DNA of 24,865 nt from JAWODU01 sp046483125. Lineage in GTDB: Bacteria; Verrucomicrobiota; Kiritimatiellia; UBA8416; JAWODU01. Below, in pieces: positions 13,961 to 22,365 of the stretch (positions are counted from its first letter, which is position 1; each line of letters starts with the position of its first letter). The notes beneath the pieces were generated by a model. It was given only the letters and a program-made list of their open reading frames with translations, did no database searches and had not been told where the DNA came from. The stretch spans positions 1-24,865 of the forward strand of contig JAWODU010000064.1 in NCBI GenBank assembly GCA_046483125.1, in the 5' to 3' direction. The position numbers and the translations under genes are program-made.

Positions 13961-16900
13961 TTAATCCGCAATCTCCCAGTCGTATACGCGTACGCCGTGT
14001 CCCATATTCGACAGGATCCTGCGTATTTTCCGCGCGGCGCCGGGATCCCGGGCAAGTATTCCCATGAAACCTCCTCCGCCCGCGCCGGCGAGCTTGGCGC
14101 CGGAGGAGAGGTCCTCGATCTTATGAAAGACTGCGTCCACCTCCGCGTTACTGCAGTGGGGGTCGAGCTCCTGGTGAACGTGCCAGGCTTCGGCCATAAT
14201 TCCGCCGAGTCTGTCGAAATCGCCGAGGGCGAAAGCCGTTCTTCCTTCGTCGGCCAGTTTCACGAGTCTTGCAATGGAATCCAGGGCTCTTGTTTCCCGC
14301 CTCAGGTAGGATTGGACCACTATCTGCAGAACGTTTTTGGCGAGACGTTCAATTCCCGTAAAGGCTACAACGAAGCGTTTCTGCAGTTCTTCGCGGATCT
14401 CCGGCAGTAGGGGAACAGGTTCGATTTCAAGGCGTATGGGTCTGGCAGGCACGCTTGATATGCATTTCACGCCGGGAGCGAGGCCGCCTATCTGATCCTG
14501 CCAGCCGCCTCCGGTGGTCATTCTCTGTTCAAGCATCAGTACCAGTTCACTTACGGCGTGAATACCGGTATCCCTGCCTGCGAGGCGCTGGAGCGCGGTC
14601 ATGAGGGCGGCGCCGAGAATAGAACTGGTCCCAAGTCCGCTGCCCCTGGGAACGGAGGAGGAAGTCCGCACTGCCGCGCCCTGGCGAATGGAGGTTTCCG
14701 AACCGTATCCCGCAAGTATAAGGGCCGCGCGCAGAAGCGCGAAGCGGTCATCCGGATTGCCGCCGCTCGAAAGCTGTTCGCCGTCGCGGACGGTAAGCTG
14801 TAATCCGTCGTCCTCCAGGGTGAAATCCCATCGCGGTTCTTCCAGAGCTTCCACGGAAGCGGCGACGGGCTTTATTCCGTTCAGCGACATGGAAAAATTC
14901 AGAACCCTGGCGGGACGCTCGAGACAGTAGGGCGGAGTGTCGCTCCAGCCTCCGGCTATGTCGAACCTTACGGGTAACCGTGCTTCGGCTTTTTGCCCGG
15001 CGGGAATCCCGGAAACGGGTTCCGGGCGGGAGGCCCTCACGAAAGAGTTTACTTCTTTCTGCACGGCGTCGAAAGCGGCGGCGGACAGGGCGTCGGCTTT
15101 TTCCGGATCGCCGGCTGACCTTGTCAGGTCCGACTGCATCTGGAGAAGACGGCTTCGTGAAACGCGGTGGGCTCCCGGACGGCGAAGTTCGGATATTTCC
15201 CGGCATATTTCGGCTATTTTTTGAACCTCTGTTTTCCGGGGCGTGACCTGTGAAACAAGAGCGTCAATGTTTCTTTCCAGGCCGAGTTCCGCTGTGCGTT
15301 TAACGGTCGTCAGCACCAGCCGGTCCCGTATTTCCCGCCTGCGGCGGAGGAAGGAATCGATATCGGCGCTATTATGAAGGGCGGACAGACTGACGCGCGG
15401 CGTGCGGTTCCATTCTTTCCGCAGATCGGGGTCTACGGCGGATTCCAGCATCCAACGCGTCAGCCGCAAACCGGCTTCACGGCGGACGCAGGGGAAAAGA
15501 GAAGCGTGCCAGAGGTCCCGTGTCTGCCCTTTATCCCAGAGTGCTTCAGGTTTAACTTTATGTTCAGCAAGCCAGGCGGCAAGGGACCGGCCGCAGAAAG
15601 TAGCGCTGATTGAATCGTCTTTGGGATTATCGTCGGAACCACAGCAGGCTGTGACGACAAACGTTTCGCCGGAATCATCCGACCTCCATGGGACCTGCCA
15701 GATACATGTATTGTCCGGAACGTGAAAGAGTTCCTCTCCGCTGTCCACGCCTATTGTTATACAGCGGTTGCCGACGCTGAAGCCTGATCCGAGACGGCAG
15801 TCGTAAATCATATTCTGCTCTCCGGCGGGGACCGCCGGGTGCAGTTCCGACGTGCAGATTACCGAAGTCCGGCCGATTATACCGCCGCATTCACAGAGTA
15901 TCCTGCGGGAGAGGCGCCCGGACCAGATGCCGCTCAGGTGTTCAAGTACCTCGGCGTTGGTACCGAAATGTATGAAGCTGAGTTCTTCCGCAACGTGGTT
16001 TACCAGAGTGTGATGCTTCAAAGTCCTGATAAAACGGTTCCCCAGAGGGCGGTCCATGAGCCAGCCGTGCCGGCTGGTCAGAAAAGAAGAAGCGATCTCT
16101 TCGTAAAGACTGCACGAAGCGCCGCTGTCGACCAGTTCGCCGACTGGATCGGGCGAAGACGTTGCCAGGCGTATAAGGGACTGACAGGTCTCACCGGTGA
16201 AGGCGTATATGCCGGTATCCAGCAGTGCTGCTCCTCCCCCGACGAGCGCGTTTTCGCGTGCCAGCGTGTCGGCGGAAGCCTTCTGCAGGAGGTTTACGAC
16301 GCGACCGCGGCGGTCGGCCTTTATCACGCCGTGATGCTGTGCCACGTCCAGTGAAACGGGGGTAGTCACTACCGTGCCGCCGTTTTCGGGCAGGTTTACA
16401 CGGGATGGCGAAAAAAGAGGGATCACGTCTCCCGCCAGGGAAACCATTCCTCCTCCGCTCATGCGGCGCGCCAGCGGCGATATGACCGCGAGCTGATGAT
16501 CGAACAGGGAGGGAACCTGCCTGTCGGGGTCCGCAAATAGCGGAAACGGGATAAAGCATTTGCCGAAAAGGTTAGCCCACGGGACCCGTTTGCTGTCGCC
16601 CCCCGCGTGGATAAGAAGAATTTTGAGTTTCATCGCCTCTTCAGGGGTTACCGTTTCCGCGACGCGCTTAAGCGCGTTGAGAGTGGCGCCGCCGCTTCCT
16701 ATCCTGCGGCCGTCGGGATCGGCGGCCACAATGGCCCGCGTTGCGGTCCCCAGAAGCCCGCGTTTCCGGGCGCTCTCCAGTTGGATTTCGTAGATATGAG
16801 CCTGCCGGGGACTGGCCGCGGTAAGCACGACAACATCCCATCCGGGTACCCGTTCGGGTGCTTCCACTGAAAGATGCAGTTCGGCCGATCCTTCCGCCAG

Positions 16901-16975
16901 ATAATGCAGTGGTGTGCCGCGGGCGGCGAGACGCGTCTCGGACACCTCAGGTCGCCTGGCGCTGGAAGCAGTCAC
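13961..16975 (-). CDS. fkp: Bifunctional fucokinase/fucose-1-phosphate guanylyltransferase
   Basis: A 1004-residue two-enzyme protein of the Bacteroides Fkp type: the C-terminal half phosphorylates free L-fucose and the N-terminal half joins it to GTP to make GDP-fucose for surface glycans. The N-terminal pyrophosphorylase part has RIGSGGATLNALKR (91-104) and LIHAGGDSKRVPWANLFGK (121-139). The C-terminal GHMP kinase part has VRFDIAGGWSDTPPY, PRGSGLGTSSILGAALM (about residues 773-790) and KLAGAGGGGFMGIL (about 957-970). Both halves keep their nucleotide loops. The start overlaps the purM stop by 4 bases, so it may be read from the purine transcript. No other GDP-sugar or glycosyltransferase gene is in view. 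Confidence 0.93.
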   Translation of the reverse strand: MTASSARRPEVSETRLAARGTPLHYLAEGSAELHLSVEAPERVPGWDVVVLTAASPRQAHIYEIQLESARKRGLLGTATRAIVAADPDGRRIGSGGATLNALKRVAETVTPEEAMKLKILLIHAGGDSKRVPWANLFGKCFIPFPLFADPDRQVPSLFDHQLAVISPLARRMSGGGMVSLAGDVIPLFSPSRVNLPENGGTVVTTPVSLDVAQHHGVIKADRRGRVVNLLQKASADTLARENALVGGGAALLDTGIYAFTGETCQSLIRLATSSPDPVGELVDSGASCSLYEEIASSFLTSRHGWLMDRPLGNRFIRTLKHHTLVNHVAEELSFIHFGTNAEVLEHLSGIWSGRLSRRILCECGGIIGRTSVICTSELHPAVPAGEQNMIYDCRLGSGFSVGNRCITIGVDSGEELFHVPDNTCIWQVPWRSDDSGETFVVTACCGSDDNPKDDSISATFCGRSLAAWLAEHKVKPEALWDKGQTRDLWHASLFPCVRREAGLRLTRWMLESAVDPDLRKEWNRTPRVSLSALHNSADIDSFLRRRREIRDRLVLTTVKRTAELGLERNIDALVSQVTPRKTEVQKIAEICREISELRRPGAHRVSRSRLLQMQSDLTRSAGDPEKADALSAAAFDAVQKEVNSFVRASRPEPVSGIPAGQKAEARLPVRFDIAGGWSDTPPYCLERPARVLNFSMSLNGIKPVAASVEALEEPRWDFTLEDDGLQLTVRDGEQLSSGGNPDDRFALLRAALILAGYGSETSIRQGAAVRTSSSVPRGSGLGTSSILGAALMTALQRLAGRDTGIHAVSELVLMLEQRMTTGGGWQDQIGGLAPGVKCISSVPARPIRLEIEPVPLLPEIREELQKRFVVAFTGIERLAKNVLQIVVQSYLRRETRALDSIARLVKLADEGRTAFALGDFDRLGGIMAEAWHVHQELDPHCSNAEVDAVFHKIEDLSSGAKLAGAGGGGFMGILARDPGAARKIRRILSNMGHGVRVYDWEIAD

Positions 16976-18075
16976 CTCGAACGCGAACCTTTCCCCGCGG
17001 AGGACAGCGCTCCCGCGGTGCCTCCGGCGAAAGTTACGGAAGCAGGGCCCTTTTCAACGTAGCCGACCAGAGAGGGTACGGTTCCGGCCTCTTTCAGTAG
17101 GGCGACGGCATGGGCGGCGTCATCTTCGGGAAGAATAACCACATAGCCGATCCCCATATTGAAGACCCTGTACATCTCGCCTTCCGTAATTCCGCCGGCC
17201 TCGGCGATAAACCGGAAAATCGGAGGGACCTTCCAGGAGCCCGGATCGATAACAACCGAACAATTCGAAGGAAGGACGCGCGGAAGGTTGTCGATGAGTC
17301 CTCCTCCAGTGATATGAGCCATACCATGAATCCGGACCTCCGGCATAAGGGCTGTGACATAACGGAGATAGCTTCTGTGAACGGAAAGGAGGACATCGCC
17401 TGCGGTGCGTCCCGTCCCCGGGACAGTGTCGTTTATGTTCAGACCCGCCGTTTCGAAGATCACCTTTCTGGCCAGCGAATAACCGTTGGTGTGGAGACCC
17501 GTTGAACGCAGACCCAGTACTATATCGCCGGGACGTATTTTCCGGCCGGTAACAATGCGTTTTTTATCCACCGCCCCCACAATGGTCCCCGCCAGGTCGT
17601 ATTCGCCCTCTGGATAAAGGCCCGGCATTTCCGCGGTTTCGCCTCCGAGCATGGCACAGCTGTTCTCGCGGCATGCTTTGCAGATACCCTTGATAACTTC
17701 TTTGAAAACAGCCGCATCCAGCCTGGAAGTACCCAGGTAGTCCAGGAAAAAGAATGGTTTCGCGCCCTGTACCAGTATGTCGTTCACGCAGTGATTCACC
17801 AGGTCCTGACCGACCGTATCGTGCCTTGAGGCCATGAGCGCGACTTTAAGCTTTGTTCCAACCCCGTCGGTACTTGCCGCGAGAATTTTGCCTTTTCCGG
17901 GAGCCTGGTACAGGCCGCCGAAGGAACCGATACTGCTCAGGACGTCTTTTGTCGCCGTGTTTCGGATCATGGTTCTGACGTCGCGAAGGGCGCCGGTCAT
18001 TTCGTCAATATCAACGCCGGCGGCGGCGTAGGCGGACTTCTTTCTTTTTCCGGATGGCTTTTTTTTCATTGGCAT
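16972..18075 (-). CDS. purM: Phosphoribosylformylglycinamidine cyclo-ligase (AIR synthetase) PurM
   Basis: The enzyme closes FGAM to AIR with ATP in purine biosynthesis. From the ATG at 18075 the product is 367 residues: a lysine-rich lead, then KKSAYAAAGVDID, the DGVGTKLK loop (70-77), VNDILVQGAKPFFFLDY (about 97-113) and GGETAEMPGLYPEG (144-157), then STGLHTNGYSLAR and HITGGGLIDNLPR. A TTG at 18132 would add 19 residues and overlap the purB stop as TTGA; neither start has a clear ribosome-binding site. I chose the ATG because E. coli PurM (345 residues) begins near this point. It sits between purB and fkp on one probable transcript. Confidence 0.93.
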   Translation of the reverse strand: MPMKKKPSGKRKKSAYAAAGVDIDEMTGALRDVRTMIRNTATKDVLSSIGSFGGLYQAPGKGKILAASTDGVGTKLKVALMASRHDTVGQDLVNHCVNDILVQGAKPFFFLDYLGTSRLDAAVFKEVIKGICKACRENSCAMLGGETAEMPGLYPEGEYDLAGTIVGAVDKKRIVTGRKIRPGDIVLGLRSTGLHTNGYSLARKVIFETAGLNINDTVPGTGRTAGDVLLSVHRSYLRYVTALMPEVRIHGMAHITGGGLIDNLPRVLPSNCSVVIDPGSWKVPPIFRFIAEAGGITEGEMYRVFNMGIGYVVILPEDDAAHAVALLKEAGTVPSLVGYVEKGPASVTFAGGTAGALSSAGKGSRSR

Positions 18076-18128
18076 GATTTTGCGTTTCAACGGATCACAA
18101 ACAAGTTTCCGCGCCGACGGCCTGCGGG

Positions 18129-19424
18129 TCAATCCAGGCCCAAAGCCCTGAAGGCACGGCTTACGTCTCGGAAATGGACCCCGAGGTCAAAAGCCCCTGC
18201 AATCTGCTTACCGGAAAGCTTTTTCCGAATTCCGGGGTCCGCTTCGGCGAGTTCCCGCAGGGATTTGCCCGTCCGCCATGACTGCATGGCACAGCGCTGA
18301 ACCAGCGGATAAGCGTCTTCCCTTTTTACGCCCGCATCTGTAAGAACCAGGAGAAGCTGTTGGGAGTGAATGAGTCCATGTGTCATCTCCAGGTTCTTTC
18401 GCATTCGCCCCGGAAATACGCGGAGTTTTCTTACCAGTTTATCGAGGCAGACCAGCATGTGATCAAGCGTGATTGTGCTGTCGGGGATTATAACTCTTTC
18501 GACGGAAGAGTGGGAAATGTCCCTCTCGTGCCACAGTGCGACGTTTTCCACGGCGGCAACCATGTTTCCTCGCAGGAGCCTCGCCAGTCCGCTCAGCTTT
18601 TCGGCCGTGATCGGGTTCTTTTTATGGGGCATGGCCGAGGAGCCCTTCTGGCCGGAACCGAAGAATTCCTCCACTTCGTGAACTTCCGTCCTCTGAAGGT
18701 GCCGCAGTTCAACGGCCCATTTTTCTACCGAGGCGCCGGCAAGAGCTATTGCCGACAGGTACTCGGCGTGCCTGTCCCTCTGCAGTATCTGGGTGGAAAG
18801 GGGGGCCGGACGCAATTTGAGTTTACGGCAGACGTATTTTTCGACGGAAGGATGCACGTGCGCGTGGGTGCCGACGGCGCCTGAAAGCTTGCCGTAAGAT
18901 ATGATTTTTTCCGCGGCCCTGAGGCGTTCGATCACTCTTCCGAATTCGTCGTACATAAGGGCCATTTTCAGCCCGAACGTTATTGGTTCGGCGTGTATTC
19001 CGTGCGAACGTCCGATCATAGGAGTGTATTTGTATTTCCTGGCCTTGGAGGCTGCGGCTCTTCGTACGGCGCGCGCGTCCCTGATAAGCAGTTTCATCGC
19101 CTGAACCATCTGGACGGAAAGGCCGGTGTCGAGAATATCGGAGCTTGTAAGCCCCCTGTGGATGTACCTGGAAGAAGGGCCTGCGTTTTCGGCGACGTTT
19201 GTGAGGAACGCTATGACGTCATGCTTTACCCGCGATTCGATTCTCTCAATTCGGCGGACGTCAAAGGCGGCCCTTTTCCTGATGCGGGCGAGGTCGGCGG
19301 AGGGTATTATACCGCGCTTTGCCAACGCCTCGCAGGCTAGTATTTCCACTTTCAGCCAGGTGCTGTACCTGTTTTCGTCGGACCATATTGATCCGATTTC
19401 CGGACGAGTGTATCGAGGTATCAT
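18129..19424 (-). CDS. purB: Adenylosuccinate lyase PurB
   Basis: A 431-residue lyase that releases fumarate at two steps: from SAICAR on the route to IMP, and from adenylosuccinate to AMP. Landmarks are YTRPEIGSIWSDENRYSTWL (5-24), EILACEALAKRG, SRVKHDVIAF with H68 (64-73), SSDILDTGLSVQ (94-105), the active-site pair in IGRSHGIHAEP with H141 (137-147), and the fumarase/lyase signature GSSAMPHKKNPI (261-272). The length is normal. GGTGGAG lies about ten bases upstream of the ATG. It lies between the corrinoid-protein gene and purM in the same direction. Confidence 0.95.
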   Translation of the reverse strand: MIPRYTRPEIGSIWSDENRYSTWLKVEILACEALAKRGIIPSADLARIRKRAAFDVRRIERIESRVKHDVIAFLTNVAENAGPSSRYIHRGLTSSDILDTGLSVQMVQAMKLLIRDARAVRRAAASKARKYKYTPMIGRSHGIHAEPITFGLKMALMYDEFGRVIERLRAAEKIISYGKLSGAVGTHAHVHPSVEKYVCRKLKLRPAPLSTQILQRDRHAEYLSAIALAGASVEKWAVELRHLQRTEVHEVEEFFGSGQKGSSAMPHKKNPITAEKLSGLARLLRGNMVAAVENVALWHERDISHSSVERVIIPDSTITLDHMLVCLDKLVRKLRVFPGRMRKNLEMTHGLIHSQQLLLVLTDAGVKREDAYPLVQRCAMQSWRTGKSLRELAEADPGIRKKLSGKQIAGAFDLGVHFRDVSRAFRALGLD

Positions 19425-19461
19425 CTGTGACGGTTCTCCACCCTTGCGAAATGAACAAGAG

Positions 19462-19488
19462 CTTTACCGGAAATGATTTCCGGTAAAG
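19462..19488 (-). promoter_or_regulatory. Perfect 12-bp hairpin between corrinoid-protein gene and purB
   Basis: CTTTACCGGAAA and TTTCCGGTAAAG pair perfectly around a three-base loop. It lies 30 bases after the corrinoid-protein stop (19519) and 38 ahead of the purB start. On the minus strand it is followed by CTCTTGTTC, not a T run, so it is a poor rho-independent terminator. It could be an RNA processing or stability stem, an attenuator or a dyad operator. Confidence 0.7.
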
Positions 19489-19518
19489 GCACGCACCAAT
19501 GAAAACCCGCCCATGGGC

Positions 19519-20151
19519 TCAGGCGGCAAGTTCTTTTGCCAGGTCCGCCGCTGAAGCGGCGTCCGGAGCGTAGCCGTCTGCCCCGATTTCGTCACTGTAA
19601 GCCTGCGTCACGGGGGCGCCGCCGACCATGATCTTTACGTTGCCCCTGGAGCCCGAACTGTCGAATGCTTCCAGAACGGCCTTCATGTTGGTCATGGTGG
19701 TGGTCAAAAGCGCGGATACGCCCACTATAACCGCCTTGTTTTCTTTCGCCGCTTCGACGAATTTTTCAGGAGGCACGTCGATACCGATATCTACTACCTT
19801 GAAACCGGCGCCTTCCAGCATCATGGCGACAAGGTTTTTGCCGATATCGTGAAGATCGCCTTTGACCGTTCCGATTATCGCGGTTGCGGCTTCCTCGACA
19901 CCGGCTTCCGCCAGAACGGGCCGGATTACAGACATGCCGGCTTTCATGGCGCGGGCGGCGATCAGGACTTCCGGCACATAGACTTCGTTTTTCTTGAACT
20001 TGCCGCCGATTATTGACATTCCCGCCAGGAGACCGTCGTTGAGCACCTTCTGCGGGTCTTCGCCGTCGTCAATCGCCTGCTGTGTAAGTTTCTTTACGTC
20101 GTCTGCCTTGCCCTTTTGAAGATTTTCACTTATGTCGTCAAGAACACTCAT
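19519..20151 (-). CDS. Corrinoid-binding methyl-carrier protein (MtaC/MtbC type)
   Basis: A 210-residue cobalamin carrier. Residues 1-85 form the four-helix 'cap' (B12-binding 2) domain with FKKNEVYVPEVLIAARAMKAG (52-72). Residues 88-210 form the Rossmann B12 domain with the base-off, His-on motif DLHDIGKNL (99-107; D99, H101, G104), where H101 coordinates cobalt. VGVSALLTTTMTNM (about 143-156), then KIMVGGAPVTQAYSDEIGADGYAPDA complete the fold. Such proteins shuttle methyl groups between substrate- and THF-linked methyltransferases, in the cytoplasm. A strong GGAGG lies ahead of ATG at 20151. It sits directly downstream of ahcY. No substrate methyltransferase or corrinoid-reactivating ATPase lies next to it. 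Confidence 0.9.
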   Translation of the reverse strand: MSVLDDISENLQKGKADDVKKLTQQAIDDGEDPQKVLNDGLLAGMSIIGGKFKKNEVYVPEVLIAARAMKAGMSVIRPVLAEAGVEEAATAIIGTVKGDLHDIGKNLVAMMLEGAGFKVVDIGIDVPPEKFVEAAKENKAVIVGVSALLTTTMTNMKAVLEAFDSSGSRGNVKIMVGGAPVTQAYSDEIGADGYAPDAASAADLAKELAA

Positions 20152-20191
20152 TATTTTCCTCCTTGATGGTTTTGCGGAAGATGCGGGCAGT

Positions 20192-21460
20192 TTATGTGCC
20201 CGATTCCCACGATGCCAGATATTTTTTCTGCTGGCTGGTCAGTTTATCTATTTTTACGCCCATGGTCTTCAGCTTGAGACGCGCCACCTCCTTATCCACT
20301 GTTTCAGGAACCATGTAAACCTTTTTGTCGAGTTTACCGCGGTTTTTTACCAGGTAAACGGACGAAAGAGCCTGGTTGGCGAAACTCATGTCCATAACGG
20401 AAGCGGGGTGTCCTTCGGCGGCGGCGAGGTTGACGAGTCTGCCTTCGCCGAGAACGTTTATTCTGCGTCCGTCACCGAGGGTGTATTCTTCCACGTAGTC
20501 GCGCATGGTGCGGTGCTTCTTTGACATCTTTCGGAGGCTGTCCAGGTCCAGTTCCACGTTGAAATGTCCGCTGTTGCAGACTATTGCCCCGTCCTTCATT
20601 TTCCTGAAATGAGCCGCGGAGACAGCGTTTATATCCCCGGTCAGAGTTACAAAAATATCGCCTATCCTGCATGCCCGTGCCATGGGCATTACCTCGTATC
20701 CGTCCATTACCGCTTCCAGTGCCCTGAGAGGATCGGCTTCGGTGACTATAACACGCGCTCCCATTCCCCGCGATCTCATGGCGACGCCGCGGCCGCACCA
20801 TCCGTAGCCGCTTACGACAACTACCGAACCCGCGAACAGGTAATTGGTGGCTCGGATGATTCCATCGACGGTTGACTGTCCGGTGCCGTAGCGGTTGTCG
20901 AAGAGGTGCTTGGTATCGGCGTCGTTGACTGCGATCATGGGGAAGAGAAGCAGTTTCTTTTTCTCAAGACTTCTGAGTCTTATCACGCCTGTTGTGGTTT
21001 CTTCGCTTCCGCCTATAAGGTTGTCCACCAGTTCTTTTCTTTTGCCGTGGACCGCGGAGACCAGGTCGGCTCCGTCGTCCATTGTTATATGCGGTTTCGT
21101 ATCCAGTACGCTGTTTATATGGGAGTAGTACCTTTTTCTGTTTTCGCCCTCGCACGCGAATACCGGTATTCCAGAGTCTTTCACCAGAGAAGCGGCGACA
21201 TCATCCTGCGTGCTCAGCGGATTGGAGGCGCACAGACTTACGCCGGCCCCGCCGGCTTTCAGGGTCACCGCCAGATTGGCGGTTTCCGTGGTTACGTGCA
21301 GACAGCACGCCATCCTGATGCCTTTGAGAGGTTTTTCCCTGCGGAATCTTTTCTTTATCGAGGCCAGAACGGGCATTTTTTGAGACGCCCATTCAATTCT
21401 GAGCTTGCCTTTTTTACTGAGATTCAGGTCTTTAACGTCGTGTTTTACCAATGCGGCCAC
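20192..21460 (-). CDS. ahcY: Adenosylhomocysteinase (SAH hydrolase)
   Basis: A 422-residue NAD-dependent enzyme that splits S-adenosylhomocysteine into homocysteine and adenosine, clearing the inhibitor of methyltransferases. Landmarks are the substrate loop around H55 (CCLHVTTETANL), DDGADLV (128-134), the EETTTG turn (153-158), NDADTKHLFDNRYG (179-192; K184, D188), the NAD-binding GYGWCGRG (218-225) and CNSGHFNVELD. The C-terminus ends near KKYLASWESGT, lacking the YRY end of the longer eukaryote-type forms, which matches shorter bacterial and archaeal AhcY. The start is GTG behind a perfect AGGAGG. It is the first gene of the ahcY-corrinoid-purB-purM-fkp run. Confidence 0.95.
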   Translation of the reverse strand: MAALVKHDVKDLNLSKKGKLRIEWASQKMPVLASIKKRFRREKPLKGIRMACCLHVTTETANLAVTLKAGGAGVSLCASNPLSTQDDVAASLVKDSGIPVFACEGENRKRYYSHINSVLDTKPHITMDDGADLVSAVHGKRKELVDNLIGGSEETTTGVIRLRSLEKKKLLLFPMIAVNDADTKHLFDNRYGTGQSTVDGIIRATNYLFAGSVVVVSGYGWCGRGVAMRSRGMGARVIVTEADPLRALEAVMDGYEVMPMARACRIGDIFVTLTGDINAVSAAHFRKMKDGAIVCNSGHFNVELDLDSLRKMSKKHRTMRDYVEEYTLGDGRRINVLGEGRLVNLAAAEGHPASVMDMSFANQALSSVYLVKNRGKLDKKVYMVPETVDKEVARLKLKTMGVKIDKLTSQQKKYLASWESGT

Positions 21461-21475
21461 TTTTGCCTCCTGCTG
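21455..21475 (-). promoter_or_regulatory. Strong ribosome-binding site of ahcY
   Basis: On the minus strand, CAGCAGGAGGCAAAAGTG places a perfect AGGAGG five bases ahead of the GTG start. This decides the start codon despite it not being ATG. Confidence 0.75.
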
Positions 21476-21874
21476 TAATGAGTTCTTTCCTGATAACTGT
21501 AAAGCTGGCCTTGTACAATATCTTAAGCGTCTACATCAAGGTAAAAATGGGATTTTGTTGATATTGTTCAAAAGCTGACGCCTGGCAGAGAAATATCTGA
21601 TTCCATCCAACAATGCTGTATGTTTGATACGCTTACTCGCATTCTTACCCGCCACCCTTGCCGCCGCGGCGGACGGATACCCTTACCCGACTCACTTCAT
21701 CGATAAGCCTTTGCCACTCAACGAGTAAGCAGGTCGATTAAGTGTATCCTGGTAAGGGTGGCGACGAAGTGTACGGTTAAGTGTGTTCTTCGCCAGCCGT
21801 TTCCTGCGGACAGCCGCCACAGACCGCAGGCGTAAACATTTGAACGTTATGAAATGTTTGGCGTAATTGCCGTT
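21461..21874. other. Gene-free region rich in inverted repeats
   Basis: These 414 bases hold no credible ORF. Inverted pairs are: GCTTACTCG (21631-21639) with CGAGTAAGC (21722-21730); CGCCACCCTTGCC (21650-21662) with GGTAAGGGTGGCG (21751-21763), one mismatch; ACCCTTACC (21679-21687) with 21751-21759; CACTTCATCGA (21693-21703) with TCGATTAAGTG (21734-21744), one mismatch; CCTGCGG (21803-21809) with CCGCAGG (21824-21830); and AAACATTT (21834-21841) with AAATGTTT (21852-21859). Some arms compete, so only part can form at once. It lies downstream of the NifX-like gene and upstream of ahcY. I could not match it to a SAM or SAH riboswitch core. Confidence 0.6.
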
Positions 21875-22213
21875 TCAGTGATCGCAGAGGTTTTCGCCGG
21901 TCTGGAGTTTTCCGTTCATCCAGGCTCTGACAACGGCTTCCGGATCGTCCGCGGGAGCTCCGACAATAACTCTTATGCCCTGTTGAGAGAAAAGGTCCTG
22001 TGCGCGCCTGCCCATGCCTCCGGCGATTATCATCTCAGCGCCGTGTTCCGCGAGCCATCGGGGCAAAAGACCGGGCTGATGGCCGGGAGCGGGCTCTTTC
22101 CCGGTTGTCTGCATGGTTCCGGCGTCTGGATCCGCTTCGATCATGGTGAATTCCCCGCAGTGACCGAAATGAGCGGCCAGTTTTCCGTTAACGGTTGGTA
22201 CGGCAATACGCAT
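21875..22213 (-). CDS. NifX/NifB-like dinitrogenase iron-molybdenum cofactor-binding protein
   Basis: A 112-residue single-domain protein of the NifX/MTH1175 family, whose members carry iron-molybdenum clusters or precursors. It starts MRIAVPTVNGKLAAHFGHCG and continues EFTMIEAD, the family's characteristic HFG(H/R)-x-x-x-F-x-x-x-x-x opening. AEMIIAGGMGRRAQDLFSQQ then GIRVIVGAPADDPEAVVRAWMNGKL is the conserved end. AAGGAGAAGG lies ahead of the ATG. Outside nitrogen fixers these proteins occur widely in anaerobes with no nif genes, and none is seen here. It may be one of a pair with 22366-22734, in the same direction 152 bases away. Confidence 0.88.
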   Translation of the reverse strand: MRIAVPTVNGKLAAHFGHCGEFTMIEADPDAGTMQTTGKEPAPGHQPGLLPRWLAEHGAEMIIAGGMGRRAQDLFSQQGIRVIVGAPADDPEAVVRAWMNGKLQTGENLCDH

Positions 22214-22301
22214 GATTTCCTTCTCCTTTGTTCATGTCTTTTGGGCAACAGGACCTTTTATCACAATGAGCCCGATTGTATCAAACGGCATGCCGGCAAT
22301 T

Positions 22302-22319
22302 ATCCTGTTGATCCTGTTA
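22302..22319 (-). repeat. Two-unit nonamer repeat (ACAGGAT core)
   Basis: Plus strand reads ATCCTGTTG then ATCCTGTTA; on the minus strand this is TAACAGGAT-CAACAGGAT. It sits in the 152-base gap between the two NifX-like genes. The same ACAGGAT core, also with period 9, recurs at 24571-24597 on the plus strand. Confidence 0.65.
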
Positions 22320-22365
22320 ATCTCGTCCAAATTCTCTCTCTTTCCCAGTCGGACCCGGACCTCCC

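Noticed and set aside
15839..16354. 171-codon open frame opposite fkp
   Set aside because: Antisense to the well-supported pyrophosphorylase part of fkp; no motif.
20906..21478. 190-codon open frame opposite ahcY
   Set aside because: Antisense to SAH hydrolase; F/R-rich with no family resemblance.
21461..21600. SAM or SAH riboswitch ahead of ahcY
   Set aside because: I looked for the conserved cores and stems next to the start codon and could not place them; the inverted repeats lie farther upstream and do not match those classes by eye.
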